64,000 nt of DNA from Branchipolynoe longqiensis (GCA_030323885.1 CM059196.1:35256481-35320480); one strand, 5' to 3'; positions 52,192 to 62,404 are shown, counted from the first letter of the stretch. Made by a program: numbers and translations. The notes: generated from the sequence alone by a model not told the origin.

Positions 52192-52705
52192 GCCGGACGT
52201 TGTGGCCTAATCGGTAGAGCGCATCTTTCCCATGCGGAAGGTCGATAGTTCGAATCCCAGCCGAGTCAAACCAGTGACTTATAAAATTGATACTTGTCGC
52301 TAGTGTAGTAGTTTGCACTGACCTCTCAGGCAAGTAACAGCATAGACAGGTAGGCGTGGGTAGTGTGGTGAAACAGGGAAGCCTAGGTGGTGTAATGGTT
52401 AGCACACTGGCCCGGAATGCAGAGAGGAGTTTGTTCGAGTCCCGCTCTAGGCACAATATTTCCCATTTTCATCACCGCTCTCGACACTACCTAGCCTGGC
52501 GTCAAGATTAATAGGATAGGAAAAGGTCTGGTTTCCACAGTATCAGGATAATGTGACTGTGTTGGATATCTGGTCATGGTGCCGGTAGCCTAATATCCAA
52601 GTGGGGCAGCACTATGAAGTCGCCATGAGTGCGCGCTGTCACCACAAGTCGGTACCCATCCTGATATGACTTTATATGTTGCTAGGATGTAAAACCACTA
52701 ACAAC
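52192..52705 (+). mobile_element. SINE-A interrupted by SINE-C
   Basis: SINE-A head and first body part (52192-52300, ending gatacttgtcgct) resumes at about 52490 with acctagcctggcgtcaag. The gap is a SINE-C monomer. Joining the halves gives the normal SINE-A order, so SINE-C is the younger insertion. Confidence 0.9.
52301..52489 (+). mobile_element. SINE-C monomer nested in SINE-A
   Basis: gtgtagtagtttgcactgac, ggtggtgtaatggttagcac, gttcgagtcccgctctaggc and tttcccattttcatcaccgc. It ends at the same point as the second monomer in dimers. Confidence 0.92.
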
Positions 52706-53044
52706 AATCCTAAATAATAGAAATAATAATCTCAAATGTGTTGAAATTCAGCAGAATTGGCATTCTTTGCACCAGGAACATCCCCCCCGCCCCTCCCTCA
52801 TCGACATACACACATTATCAACATTCGAGCGTTAGCCAAAAATAGCCAGACAACACATCAGCCATAACCTCCCCCCCCCCCCACATACACACACTCCTCC
52901 CTAAGCGTCTATTGCCCACAGTCCGGAGGACTGTTATAAATCTGCGCAGACGCAGACCAGCCCCCATCCACCTTGATCGGCTCAAGATTGTCACACAAAT
53001 CCCCCTTATAACAACCAGTGATATTAAACGGTCGTCTACATTGA
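52706..53044. other. Unique DNA with C-rich patches
   Basis: Poly-C runs near 52783 and 52870. No gene. Confidence 0.35.
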
Positions 53045-53345
53045 AACCGGACCAGGTGGCCTAACAGGCTTCCCGTGTGGGAAGGTCGGGATTCAAATCC
53101 AGGTCAAGGTAAAGCAATGACTTACCGAAATGATTTTTTTCTCGCTACCTAGCCTGGCGCTTGGCATTACTAGGATAGGGCAATGACTGGTTAGCTCAGT
53201 GTCAGGATAATGAGCCTGAGTGTGATATCAGGTGATGGTGCTGGGATGCTGGTCTATACACTTCACATGAGTGCGCACTGTCACAAGTCGGTGCCCGTCC
53301 TTATATGACCTTAGTTGTTGCTACGATGTAATACCCCCAACAAAA
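53045..53345 (+). mobile_element. SINE-A, rearranged head
   Basis: gaccaggtggcctaacaggc head with a deletion, then a complete body, ending in the tail that begins the tandem array below. Confidence 0.85.
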
Positions 53346-53670
53346 CAAAGAATCTAGACTGAAATAATAGTTGTTGCTAGGACATAAGACACTCCCCCCA
53401 TCCCCAACAAAACAAACACTCTAGACTGAAATTATAGTTGTTGCTAGGACATAAGACCCCCCAACAAAAGAAAGAATCTAGACTGAAATAATAGTTGTTG
53501 CTAGGACGTAAGACCCCCCCCCCATCCCCAACAAAACAAACAATCTAGACTGAAATTATAGTTGTTGCTAGGATGTAAGACCCCCCAACAAAACAAACAA
53601 TCTAGACTGAAATTATAGTTGTTGCATGGACTTAAAACCCCAACAAAATAAACAATCTAGGCTGAAACAA
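53340..53670 (+). repeat. Tandem array (~65 bp units) grown from the SINE-A tail
   Basis: Five or six units of aacaaaacaaacaatctaga, ctgaaattatagttgttgc and taggacataagacccccc follow the SINE-A directly. The taggac(g/a)ta(a)ga part is the SINE-A tail motif; the rest is local sequence captured in the unit. Confidence 0.85.
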
Positions 53671-53719
53671 TAGCAGTCTTAAAGATGCACAGTGTAAGCT
53701 CCATGGTGAATCTTATGAG

Positions 53720-53775
53720 CTGCCGTCCTGATAATACCTTAGATGTTGCCAGGGTGTAAAACTCCAACAAACAAG
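53720..53775 (+). mobile_element. SINE-A tail-only piece
   Basis: tgccgtcctgataatacctt, agatgttgccagggtgta and aaactccaacaaacaag. Confidence 0.8.
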
Positions 53776-53792
53776 AAATCTTCTGAGCCATT

Positions 53793-54284
53793 GCCGGTGT
53801 CGCAGTTTCTGCCGTCCGCCAGTTTCCGCGGTACGCATAGCTTCTGCGCATGCATCAAAATCAAAAATCATCGTCACTTACCTTATAAATTTAATATAAT
53901 ATCTTTGGTGAAGATGTTTTCTATATGTGTACCAAGCGATTGGTTTCTAGGTGGTGTGGTTTTAGAGATATTTAACTTTTTCTGTATTTTCTGTATGAAG
54001 ATTGTTCACGACCATTGACAATGCCTTGAGTTTGACGGTACGTGCAGTGCAAAACATTCTTTTATTCAAAATTAATAGAAATCAAGAACCCTAACCATAT
54101 AAATTTAATATAATGTATTCGGTAAAGATGTTTTCTATATGTGTACCAAGGGATTTGTTTCTAGGTGGTGTGGTTTTAGAGATATTTCACTTTCTCTGTA
54201 TGAAGATTGCTCACGGCCATTGACAATGCATTTGAGTGTATGCGTACCACGGAAACTGGCGGACGTCGAAAACTGCGACACCGG
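53793..54284. mobile_element. Long-TIR element (~490 bp) with internal direct repeat
   Basis: About 46 bp ends: left ccggtgtcgcagtttctgcc, then gtccgccagtttccgcggta and cgcata. Right is their reverse complement with few changes. Between them, a ~145 bp unit (ttaatataatatctttggtg ... cattgacaatgccttgag) is present twice, near 53890 and 54100. No transposase. Confidence 0.85.
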
Positions 54285-54314
54285 GTGTTGCTGTAGTTGG
54301 TCTGATGACGTGAG

Positions 54315-54518
54315 ATGTGGCAGGCAGATGGTGAGATTGGGAACAGAATGCCACCAAATGACTGCGGGATGAAAACACACCCAGCAGCTGCTGGTAAACA
54401 GAGCACTTTTACATCTGCTGAATCGAAACAAACGCCTCATCTGCTGACAAGCAAATCCAGTGTGTCACCTCGTGAAGCCATAGCCCTATTGATTTCTGCC
54501 TCCGAGCCAAAGCTGTGA
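54315..54518 (+). CDS. Small ORF or terminal exon, unidentified
   Basis: 67 codons from ATG 54315 to a TGA ending at 54518. The composition is varied and protein-like (MPPNDCGMKTHPAAAGK, TSKSSVSPREAIALLISAS) and ends EPKL. An in-frame stop lies three codons upstream of the ATG; alternatively the stretch is a last exon with acceptor gttgctgtag (about 54285-54294). No family recognised. It sits directly beside the long-TIR element, so it could also be repeat DNA. Confidence 0.3.
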   Translation: MWQADGEIGNRMPPNDCGMKTHPAAAGKQSTFTSAESKQTPHLLTSKSSVSPREAIALLISASEPKL

Positions 54519-54616
54519 AGTGTCAGCTTAGTTGACAGCGGCAACTTTGTCTTAAACAACTCACGTCCACAAATGAATATGGATCGCTATTAAGCCTATT
54601 CGGCGCGCCTTCTTCT

Positions 54617-55215
54617 ATTACAGTCAATGGTGGCATTCCCAGAGAGGCATTTCCAGGGTATTATGTAATATGGCAGTGTTGTGAAATGCCACATATACAG
54701 AGAGGGACAGGTTGACTGCTTGTTGGAATTTTATATTCTAGCAATATATAAGGTCATGTCATATCAGGACCGTCCTGATTATGACCTTAGATGTTGCCAG
54801 GATGTAAAACTCCTCAAGCAGCACTCATATCAGGATGGGTACCTACTTGTGACAGTGCACACTCATAGCGACTTTTATAGTGCTGCCCCACTCGGAAGGG
54901 AAATCAGGACGCCAGCACCATGACCCGAAATCCCACTCAGACATATTATCCTCATACTGAGCTAAAAAGTCCTTGCCCTATCCTATTAATGTTGAATGCC
55001 AGGCTAGGAAGTAACAAGTATCAATTTTGTAAGATATTGGTTTGACTCGATCGGGAATAAAACTCCTGATCTCCCACAAGGGAGGCATGTGCTCTACCGA
55101 TTCGGCCACCGCGTCCGGTCTATAGTCAATGGTAGCATTCTCAAACGCGTGTTCCAGTATATTATGTAATATGTCCGTGAAGTGAAATGACAGATACACA
55201 GGGAAGCATGGGTAG
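54617..55215 (-). mobile_element. SINE-A with inverted tail insertion, flanked by ~90 bp direct duplication
   Basis: SINE-A (about 54717-55118, minus) has a plus-strand tail (54770-54815) inserted in its own tail. The flanks 54617-54715 and 55121-55210 are diverged direct copies: gtcaatggtggcattc vs gtcaatggtagcattc, attatgtaatatg, tgtgaaatgcca vs agtgaaatgaca. Confidence 0.85.
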
Positions 55216-55335
55216 GGTGAGTGCATCAAGCAGCCTAGATAGGCTAATGGTTAGGATTGTAGCACCGCTATGGCAGAAGTGTGGGTTTGATTGCTGATCT
55301 AGGCACCATGTTGTCATGGCCGTGGATAGTGATGA
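55195..55335 (+). mobile_element. tRNA-headed SINE-C relative
   Basis: cagcctagataggctaatgg ttagg and gtgggtttgattgctgatct keep A- and B-box positions of SINE-C, but the sequence is diverged and lacks the usual 3' block. Confidence 0.55.
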
Positions 55336-55451
55336 GTGGATACCATATTTGGTAGCTTCTAAGTAGGACATCGGTAGGGTGTGCCTAGAGGAACATGTAT
55401 GCTATAAACATGTGGCACATCCGCATTCAAAGTGTTGATACTGCAACGGGG

Positions 55452-55955
55452 GGGGGGGGGTGATGAAAATGGGAAATATAGCGCCTAGAGCGGGACTCGA
55501 ACCCACATCTCTTTGCATTCCGTGCCAGTGTGCTAACCATTACACCACCTGGGCTCCGTGATATCATGGTACTGCCCACGCATACCTGTCTATGCGGCTC
55601 CTTGCCTGAGAGTTCAGTGCAGACCACTACCCTCGTCCCCCTGGAATTGTAAGTCTTTTAATGCTTACAATTAGATACACACAGGCAATGCACTAACACA
55701 TACATACACAGGGTAGGTTCAACAACTATACAGTGTATAGCTTGTACAGGGTCCTGGTCACGGCACCAGTGCATGGGGGTGTTGAAAATGGGAAATATAG
55801 CACCTAGAGTGGGACTCAAACCCACATCTCTTTGCATTCCAGGCCAGTGTGCTAACCATTACACCACCTAGGCTCCCTGAAAGCACCATCCTGCCCATGC
55901 CTACCTGTCTATGCGGCTCCTTGCCTGAGAGGTCGGTTCAGACCACTACAATACC
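55452..55955 (-). mobile_element. SINE-C dimer
   Basis: Minus-strand monomers at about 55705-55955 (full 3' part: aggtaggttcaacaactata) and 55452-55635 (ends at gatgaaaatgggaaatata, bordered by poly-G). Same architecture as the other two dimers. The tRNA-like head folds with agcgcctagagcgggactcg / gcctaggtgg-type stems. Confidence 0.9.
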
Positions 55956-55970
55956 TTGTTCCTCCACCCC

Positions 55971-56558
55971 TTAAAGCTGCATAGTCCGATGAAAATATCT
56001 AATTTTCAAAACCATAGCAATTATCTAGATTTGATTCTACATGTCTAACTTAGATACTGGTGCACTTAGTAAGCATGTCTTGATATCGAAGGATACACTA
56101 AGTACATTCAATAGAACCTGTTATTGCTGAAGCCTATGGTGTCCGAGTTTTGGCATGCTTGCCGAAACTAATTGTATATGACCCTGTCTCAAAAGGGGAG
56201 AAGCAATATGGGACAAAGCTTTGTCCATTGTAATGATCAACATACTATCTGCTTATTGATTTGCTCAGGATCAACTGCTTTGGTTTTACATGGTATTTCA
56301 TAATCCCAATAGGATACATATTGATTTGAAGCAAATGTCCTTGTGTTTTCAGTGTAATCCTTTCTGTACTGTTTTGTGTCAATCGTTACAATGGACAAAA
56401 GTCAAATTATTTATCATTTTTTGAGATAGGGTCATATGTTTGCACTTGAAATTAAAGTGACTTCAAACTAAAAGTAAGGGATATTATGACAATCAATTTT
56501 GTTTATTTATCTCAAATAAATGGCAGAAACTCAAAACTATGGGACTATGGAACTTTAA
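55971..56558. mobile_element. Element E with a nested mariner-type MITE
   Basis: Left ttaaagctgcatagtccgat, right gggactatggaactttaact. The copy is split at 56179-56434 by an independent inverted-repeat element; without it the E sequence is continuous (actaattgtatatgtttgca). Confidence 0.87.
56179..56434. mobile_element. 256 bp MITE with TA target duplication
   Basis: TGACCCTGTCTCAAAA at the left and TTTTTTGAGATAGGGTCA at the right, with TA on both sides (56177-56178 and 56435-56436). ggacaaagctttgtcc and acaatggacaaaag lie subterminally. The TA duplication and end structure fit Tc1/mariner-type non-autonomous elements. Confidence 0.88.
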
Positions 56559-56564
56559 CTAACC

Positions 56565-57002
56565 AAAAGTAAGGTAGATTATGATGATCAATTTAATTTA
56601 GTTATCTAAAAAAAAAATGGCTTTGTTTAACGACCCCCCCCCCCTACCCCCCAGCACAAAAAAAAGTAGTCATCCTCATCATTATTCTGTCGGTTGCGTT
56701 GTGACAAAGACTGCTTTCATTACTTGACTGCCGCTCTCCATTTAGCTCTCTCCTGTGAGAGTGATGTCCATGAGTCGGTTTTAATGTCTCTCAGCTTCAG
56801 GTTTCTCTTGATGGTATCCTTGAACCGGAGATGAGGGTGCCCTCTCTTTCTGTAACCAGAAGACAGTTGAGAATAGAGGATCTGCTTTGGTAGTCTGTCT
56901 GATGACATCCTCATGAGGATTCTTTTTGATCCTGAAAAAGAGTAGGCTATTGGAACAAAAAAATTGCAGAAACTCAAAACCACCGGACTATGCAACTTTA
57001 AC
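56565..57002. mobile_element. Partial element E split by LINE DNA
   Basis: ccaaaagtaaggtagattat to ttagttatctaaaa (56565-56617) continues at 56958 with attgcagaaactcaaaacca and ends ggactatgcaactttaac at 57002. The 340 bp between is a LINE 3' fragment plus a gtttaacgaccccc repeat. Confidence 0.75.
56665..56955 (-). pseudogene. LINE reverse transcriptase, C-terminal fragment
   Basis: The minus-strand frame reads RMSSDRLPKQILYSQLSSGY, then GHPHLRFKDTIKRNLK and SQERAKWRAAVK before a stop. The 'RLPKQ..yg.L..G.R..G.P..RfKD..k..L' pattern is typical of the end of many non-LTR retrotransposon ORF2 proteins. The 3' UTR is only about 50 bp and ends in a GATGAT-type tail. The fragment is strongly 5'-truncated and inactive. 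Clade not assigned. Confidence 0.8.
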
Positions 57003-57660
57003 TAAGCATGCCGTTAGTAACCGGTCACCGGTGAAAACCAATCCTCCCCTGGGTGAGTGTGACTCACGTGGTGCCCTTTACAGTTTCCTGTCGAGGAGAA
57101 AGGTCCGTTAGGGCCTTAACCAGTTCGGCTGCCACTCCATCGTCCCTCCATGTGCTGCCACTTGCTATCTGGACCGCACTTCGTCCACACCTCTCTCTAT
57201 CCCCTCTCCGCTGGCCTGGCTCCTCCTTGCTATGTCTGAAAAGAGTTCCAGGAGGGGAAGCCAGCCAGCATTTCACCTTCTACTCTTACTCTGTCCGTGT
57301 CTTTGGCTTGCCGGCTGGTCACCATAGAGCAAATAGACACAGTCCTTTGACTCAACTCTCCTCACTTCTCTTTCCTAGACTCTACCCTTTCTTTTTCTCC
57401 CACCCTGACCAGGGGAGTTGTGTGAGTTGTGTACTTGGGTGGGGCCCTGTACCTTTACATTTTCCCTCGCTTTTGTTCTCGTTGCTGGAACCACCACTGC
57501 ACCCATCTTTACCCACCCTTTCTTGAAACCCTTGCTGCTGTCGACTGGATACAAGTGCTCAACTACCACTCAACTTCCGCCGGACCGAAGAGATTTGGGG
57601 GCCACCTCAATGCTTCACCGTTACAACATTGTAAAGATGTCCCCAGCTTCTACAACACTC
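57003..57660. other. Unclassified, probably repeat-derived
   Basis: Pyrimidine-rich, with open frames on both strands (for example VAAELVKALTDLSPRQETVK on the minus strand) but no recognised domain. Position between two LINE remnants suggests transposon DNA. tcaacttccgccggaccgaa and caatgcttcaccgttacaac look like conserved element sequence but I cannot name it. Confidence 0.4.
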
Positions 57661-58358
57661 CCTCAATCAATCAATAGTTCCATCCTCTAGTCGAGGGTTG
57701 GATGCAATGGTTCTCCACTTGTCCCGATGTTGTGCTGTTCTGATAGACTGTGAATAATTCAAGCCTGTCCACTGTGAAATATTTGTAAACCATGATGTTC
57801 TTGGTCTCCTCTCCCTCTGCTGCCATTCACCTTCCCTTCCAACAATGTACGGTATATTGAACTCTGACGAATGATGTGGCCAAAATAAATAAGTTTCTTT
57901 GTCTGTATAGTGGCAAACAAGCTTTTCTTATTTTTAATTTTTTCTGAGAACTTCTTTGTTGGTGATCTTCTTTGTCCATGATATTTTCATCATCCTTCGA
58001 TAAGTCCACATCTCAAATGCTGCTAAACGTTTGTACATTTTCTTAGAGATTGTCCATGTCTCTGCCCCATACATTAGAGTAGACCACACATAACACTGAA
58101 GAATACACTTCCTTGTTTGTATTAATATCTTACTTGATGTTAACACTCTATACATTTTGGAGAATGTTGTTTGGGCTATTGTTATCCTTCTTTTAATTTC
58201 TTCCTCACATCTCCCATCATTTGTAATCTTTTGTCCGAGATATATGAATTCGGATACTTGTTCTATGTTTGTGCCATCTATGGTTATATTGACATTTGGT
58301 TTATCTGTCTTTTTACTTATAACCATTGTTTTGGTCTTCCTGGCATTCCCTACTGAAG
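57661..58358 (-). pseudogene. RTE-like LINE reverse transcriptase, C-terminal remnant
   Basis: From about 58356 down, the minus strand encodes the C-terminal part of a LINE RT: ISKKTDKPNVNI, SEFIYLGQKITNDGRCEEEI, STLMYGAETWTISKK and TYRRMMKISWTKKITNKEVL. The frame shifts near 57950 (KACLPLYRQRN...) and again near 57820, resuming as RPRTSWFTNISQWTGL and ending RLEDGTID at TGA 57667-57669, followed by (ATTG)n-like repeats. At least two frameshifts make it inactive. 'YLG..I..DG..EEI..RI' and 'YGAETWT' fit RTE-type or related elements. Confidence 0.8.
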
Positions 58359-58800
58359 ATTAATCTTCAACCAAAGGTTGGGCCGATTTATCAGAGCCTC
58401 TCTATAAATATTGCAGTTCTGCAACCAGTAACCGTTGTAAGGTTACAAACCACCATCAAAGCAAGCATGTGCTGCTACCGCTGTCCCCTCCTTCTGTCTT
58501 GTCGCCGGATTGATTTTCTGGTTTGATTCAGCGTGCTAATTCCTTACAGTTGTGATTTGCCATTGGTTGCACTGCGAAAAATTGCGGTGCAATCGAAGTG
58601 AGGTGTGCGTTATTGATTTGTGAGTGGATGTGGATGTTAATGGCATTGATTTACTAGTTTGATTCACCGTGTAAAATCAAATGTCTTCAGTTTTCATGTG
58701 GATTGGTTGGATGTGAGATGTGTTACCGCGGTAGGAGTTAGGGTGTTCTGTGGCGGTTACTTTGTTAATTAATGCTGTTTTTGTTCATTGTATTAAGCCG
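58359..58800. other. No feature recognised
   Basis: Unique-looking AT-moderate DNA; gtttgattca(c/g)cgtg occurs twice (58520 and 58658). Confidence 0.35.
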
Positions 58801-58802
58801 GT

Positions 58803-58920
58803 ATCGCCGTGGCCGAATCGGTACAGTGCGGGCCTCGCGCGCGGGAGATCGGGATTTCGGTTCCCGGTCAAGTTAAACTAATGACTAATAAAATGTATAC
58901 TTGTCGCTTCCTAGCCTTTT
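58803..58920 (+). mobile_element. SINE-A head only
   Basis: tcgccgtggccgaatcggta, gggcctcgcgcgcgggagat and tacttgtcgcttcctagcct, then a break. The head lacks body and tail. Confidence 0.87.
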
Positions 58921-58949
58921 GATTGGCAAAAGATCTCTAGCGGGAAAAC

Positions 58950-59165
58950 TGGGCGCGGTGGCCGAATCGGTAGAGCGCGGGCCTCGCGTGCGGGAGGGCA
59001 AGGACCGGGTAGCTCAGTGGCAGGATAATGTGACTCAGTGGGAACCTCGGTCATGGTCTCAGTGACCTAATTTCACTATAAAGTCGCTAGGAGTGTGCAC
59101 TGTCACAAGTCGGTACCCATCCTGATATGACCTTAGATGTTGCCACGACGTGAACATCCAACAAC
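58950..59165 (+). mobile_element. SINE-A with head-to-body deletion
   Basis: ggcgcggtggccgaatcggt to gcctcgcgtgcgggag joins directly to ggcaaggaccgggtagctca. The head is the closest to consensus in the window. Confidence 0.88.
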
Positions 59166-59330
59166 TAACCAACCAACCAACCAACAAGTCAGTACCTGTC
59201 CTGATATGACCTTAGATGTTGCCACGACGTAAAACTCCAACAACTAACCAACCAACAAGTCAGTACCTCTCCTGATATGACCTTAGATGATGCCAGGACT
59301 TAAAACTCCAAGAACCAACACATTTGGGGG
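59100..59330 (+). repeat. SINE-A tail repeated in tandem, three units
   Basis: Units of tcagtacctgtcctgatatg, accttagatgttgccacgac and gtaaaactccaacaactaac follow one another at ~70 bp spacing. The cacgac variant in the first two shows local copying. Confidence 0.9.
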
Positions 59331-59736
59331 CGGGGGAGGGTGTTTCAATCCAGGTGGGCTGTGAGTTATTGACAATTGTGGGGAAGGTAATGCTCTGATG
59401 TCATTTAGAGGTGAATTAATTTTCTGGTTTGGTGTGGTTTCCTATATTTTTCTCTTCGTTTTATAGGGCTAATTGTTTAATTTTGCTTTGGGTTGCTCGT
59501 ATACTGACTTGGTGATGGGTGAGTAAATTGTAATCACCTCACTACCCAGGTTTTTAAGTACATATTTCCTAAGTACATATTGTTAAGTCCATATCATCAG
59601 TATATGCATGTCTTTTCATTATAGTAAGGACAAGTAGGCCTATTTAACCCAACATGAATACATTTATTTTAATACTCCTCACTGATGGCGACACATAGAC
59701 ATGTAGGGGTGTATAAGATGATTGCATCAGGGATTC
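59331..59736. other. No feature recognised
   Basis: About 400 bp, T-rich, no repeat match. Confidence 0.4.
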
Positions 59737-60094
59737 TAATAGACCTAAGCAGACGCCAGTAGATGCTAACTGCCTTGTGAAGTATTCCCTGACCATTGTG
59801 TGCCCAGTTCCGGTTTGAGAACCCGGTAATAAGCCGAGACAAAGCCTGCACCCGCACCCCACCCCAATGCAATAACAATAATGGCATTGGTTTTGTAGTG
59901 GTCTGCACTGACCTCTCAGGCAAGTACCCACATAGACAGGTAGGCATGGAGAGTGTGTTGATATCAGGGAGCCTAGGTGGTGTAATGGTTAGCACACTGG
60001 CCTGGAATGCAAAGAGATGTTGGTTCGAGTCCCGCTCTAGGCACAATATTTCCCATTTTCATCACCCCCATGACATTTTCATTGTGGTCAGGTA
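59737..60094. repeat. Segment paralogous to 46641-46815, occupied by SINE-C
   Basis: Identical order of blocks to the 46 kb copy, with SINE-C inserted in its T-rich part (ggcattggtttt ... ttttcattgtggtcagg). Confidence 0.88.
59893..60078 (+). mobile_element. SINE-C monomer at an insertion with a paralogous empty site
   Basis: tgtagtggtctgcactgacc to catcacccccatgaca. TTTT on both sides may be the target duplication. A second tRNA-like head (gtgtgattgttagcacactg, gtgggttcgaagcccgttct) follows at 60092-60170 and may be another truncated relative. Confidence 0.9.
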
Positions 60095-60179
60095 GTGTGA
60101 TTGTTAGCACACTGGCCCAGGTATATCAAACAGTGTGGGTTCGAAGCCCGTTCTAGCCACACTATTTCCCCTGTTCATC

Positions 60180-60875
60180 AGCCCCACGTCAGTATTTATA
60201 CTATAGACCAGGAGTAGTATACCAGGTAGTAAGACATCGCTAGAGTTCAATAACCAGAATATATAAGTCAATCTCAATCGTGCCATACCACAGACCTTGC
60301 CAGTGTCAGCCCCCAGTAATAATCCACAGATATGGAACACGCTCATGTCAGCCTGTGCCTAGGGTGGACTCGGCATATTAATTAATCCAACCGTTATTGT
60401 GAGGTGTCATTTGCACACATGGCCGCGTTGTGACTAAGGGTGTGCAGTGGCATCCTCATCACAATGAGAAGCAGGCAGTGTTGGCATGCCTGCGTGCATA
60501 GTTATAACCTGAGAATCACCACCATTTCCCGATGCTACTAACACTGCGCCATTTTAATAGACGCGGCGCAGCCTGGCCCGGTGTCGGGCGGAATAACTGA
60601 CTTCTGCGAAATAAGGGATCTCCAGCAAGACATCCTGGGGGTTTTACTTTTTATAATCCTGGGTGTATATCAGTTAAATAAATAACTAGCATGACCCTAT
60701 TTCTAATGAGCCTGACCCTAGGCCCTTTCCCTAGCCATATATATACATATATATACATATACAGTGGTACACATCAAATGGTGCCAGTGGTGGGGGGGAG
60801 GGTGGTGGCTCACCTGCATTTGGGTGCACTGCGTTTGGGTATGCTACCACATGTCATTATTTCGGAAGTAGAGGA
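60180..60875. other. Gene-poor stretch
   Basis: A TA/CA microsatellite at 60737-60765. 60540-60620 is GC-richer (gacgcggcgcagcctggccc) but has no defined exon. Confidence 0.35.
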
Positions 60876-60879
60876 CAGT

Positions 60880-61165
60880 CTATGTGGAAGGTCGATAGTT
60901 CAATTCCCGGTCGAGTCAAACCAATAGCTGACAAAATTGAGACTTGTCGCTTATTAGCCAGGCACTCAACATCATTAGGAGAGGGAATGGTCTGGTTGGC
61001 TCGCTGTCAGGATAATGTGATTGAGTGGTATACCAGGTAATGGTTCTGGCGGCCTGGTTTCCCCAGTGGATCAGCACTATTATGTCGCCATGAGTGTGCA
61101 CTGTCACAAGTTGGTACCCGTCCTGATATGATCTTAGATGTTGCCAGGATATGACACTCCAACAA
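60880..61165 (+). mobile_element. SINE-A, head truncated
   Basis: ggaaggtcgatagttcaatt and cccggtcgagtcaaaccaat begin it. Complete body. Its tail starts the tandem array below. Confidence 0.87.
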
Positions 61166-61590
61166 CCAACCAACCAATAAGTCAGTACCTGTCCTGATAT
61201 ATCCTGAGATGTTGCCAGGATGTAAAACTCCAACAACCAACCAACAAGCCAGTGCGTGTGTTAGATTTTGACAGGACGTAAAGCCCCAACAACCAACCAA
61301 GCAACAAGTCAATACCCATCCTGATATGACCTGAGATGTTACAAGGACGTAAAACTCCGTCAACTAACCAAACAACATGTCAGTACATGTCCTGGTATGA
61401 CCTCAGATTTTGCCAGGACGTAAAACTCCAACAACCAACCAACCAGTCAGTACCCGTTTTGATATGACCTTAGATGTTGCCAGGACATACAACTCCAACA
61501 ACCAACTAACCAATTTGGTACCTGTCCTGATATGACCGCAGATGCTTCCAGGACGTAAAACTCCCAAAACCAACCAACCGCAAGTGAGAT
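61100..61590 (+). repeat. SINE-A tail repeated in tandem, seven units
   Basis: Seven ~68-72 bp units, each with gtcagtaccygtcctgatat, a variant of gaccttagatgttgccagga, and cgtaaaactccaacaaccaa. Unit-specific changes indicate age. The array is a SINE-derived satellite in the making. Confidence 0.93.
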
Positions 61591-61842
61591 ATTTTGCTCG
61601 ACTCTGGGTTGTGACTTGCCTGTGGGTGATTGCCGGGCACGTTGCCTTTATTGTGCAGTGTGCCCTGGATCTGGATGCAGCAGTGCACCTGTCACCAGCA
61701 GACTCGGGTACCAGTGAGCAAGTGAGCAAGTGAGCAAATGAGCAAGTGTACCCGTCGCCTCATTTATACTGCTGAGTAGACATGTATCTAGCGACGGGCA
61801 CTTCCTGCAGCTTTACTTATGTCTGTGGGATATATATATGTA
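61591..61842. other. Short unique DNA with (gtgagcaa)n
   Basis: gtgagcaagtgagcaagtga repeats lie at 61712-61748. An open frame precedes it (CLWVIAGHVAFIVQCALDLD) but without other support. Confidence 0.4.
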
Positions 61843-62350
61843 GTAGGCTGCACTGACCTCTCAGGCAAGTAACCACATAGACAGGTAGGCATGGGTAGTA
61901 TGTTGATATCAGGGAGCCTAGTGGTGTAATGGTTAGCACACTGTCCCATAATGCAAAGAGATGTGGGTTCGAGTCCCACTCTAGGTGCAATATTTCCCAT
62001 TTTCATCACCCCATGACACTGATTGCCATGACCATGATCCTGCACAAGCTACCTGCTGTATGGTTGTTGAACCTACCCTGTGTATGTATGTGTAAGTGCA
62101 TTGCCTATATGGATGTAATTGTCAGCATTAAATGACCATTTAAAAGACTTACAATTCCAGGGAGACGAGTGTAGTAGGCTGCACTGACCTCTCAGGCAAG
62201 TAACCACATAGACAGGTAGGCATGGGTAGTTTGTTGATATCAGGGAGCCTAGGTGGTGTAATGGTTAGCACACTGGCCCGGAATGCAAAGAGATGTGGGT
62301 TCGAGTCCCACTCTAGGCGCAATATTTCCCAGATTCATCACCCCATGACA
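61843..62350 (+). mobile_element. SINE-C dimer
   Basis: Monomer 1 (61843-62165) includes the long 3' part (ctgtatggttgttgaaccta, aaagacttacaattccaggg). Monomer 2 (62168-62350) stops at catcaccccatgaca and enters (ATAT)n. Matches the layout at 28866-29367. Confidence 0.92.
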
Positions 62351-62404
62351 TATACATATATATACATATATATATCTATATATATATTATATATATATAT
62401 ATAT
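62351..62404. repeat. (TA)n microsatellite
   Basis: atatatacatatatatatc and similar. Confidence 0.9.

Noticed and set aside
57053..57526. 157-codon frame between LINE remnants as a host gene
   Set aside because: Pyrimidine-rich, open on both strands, no domain, and located among transposon fragments.
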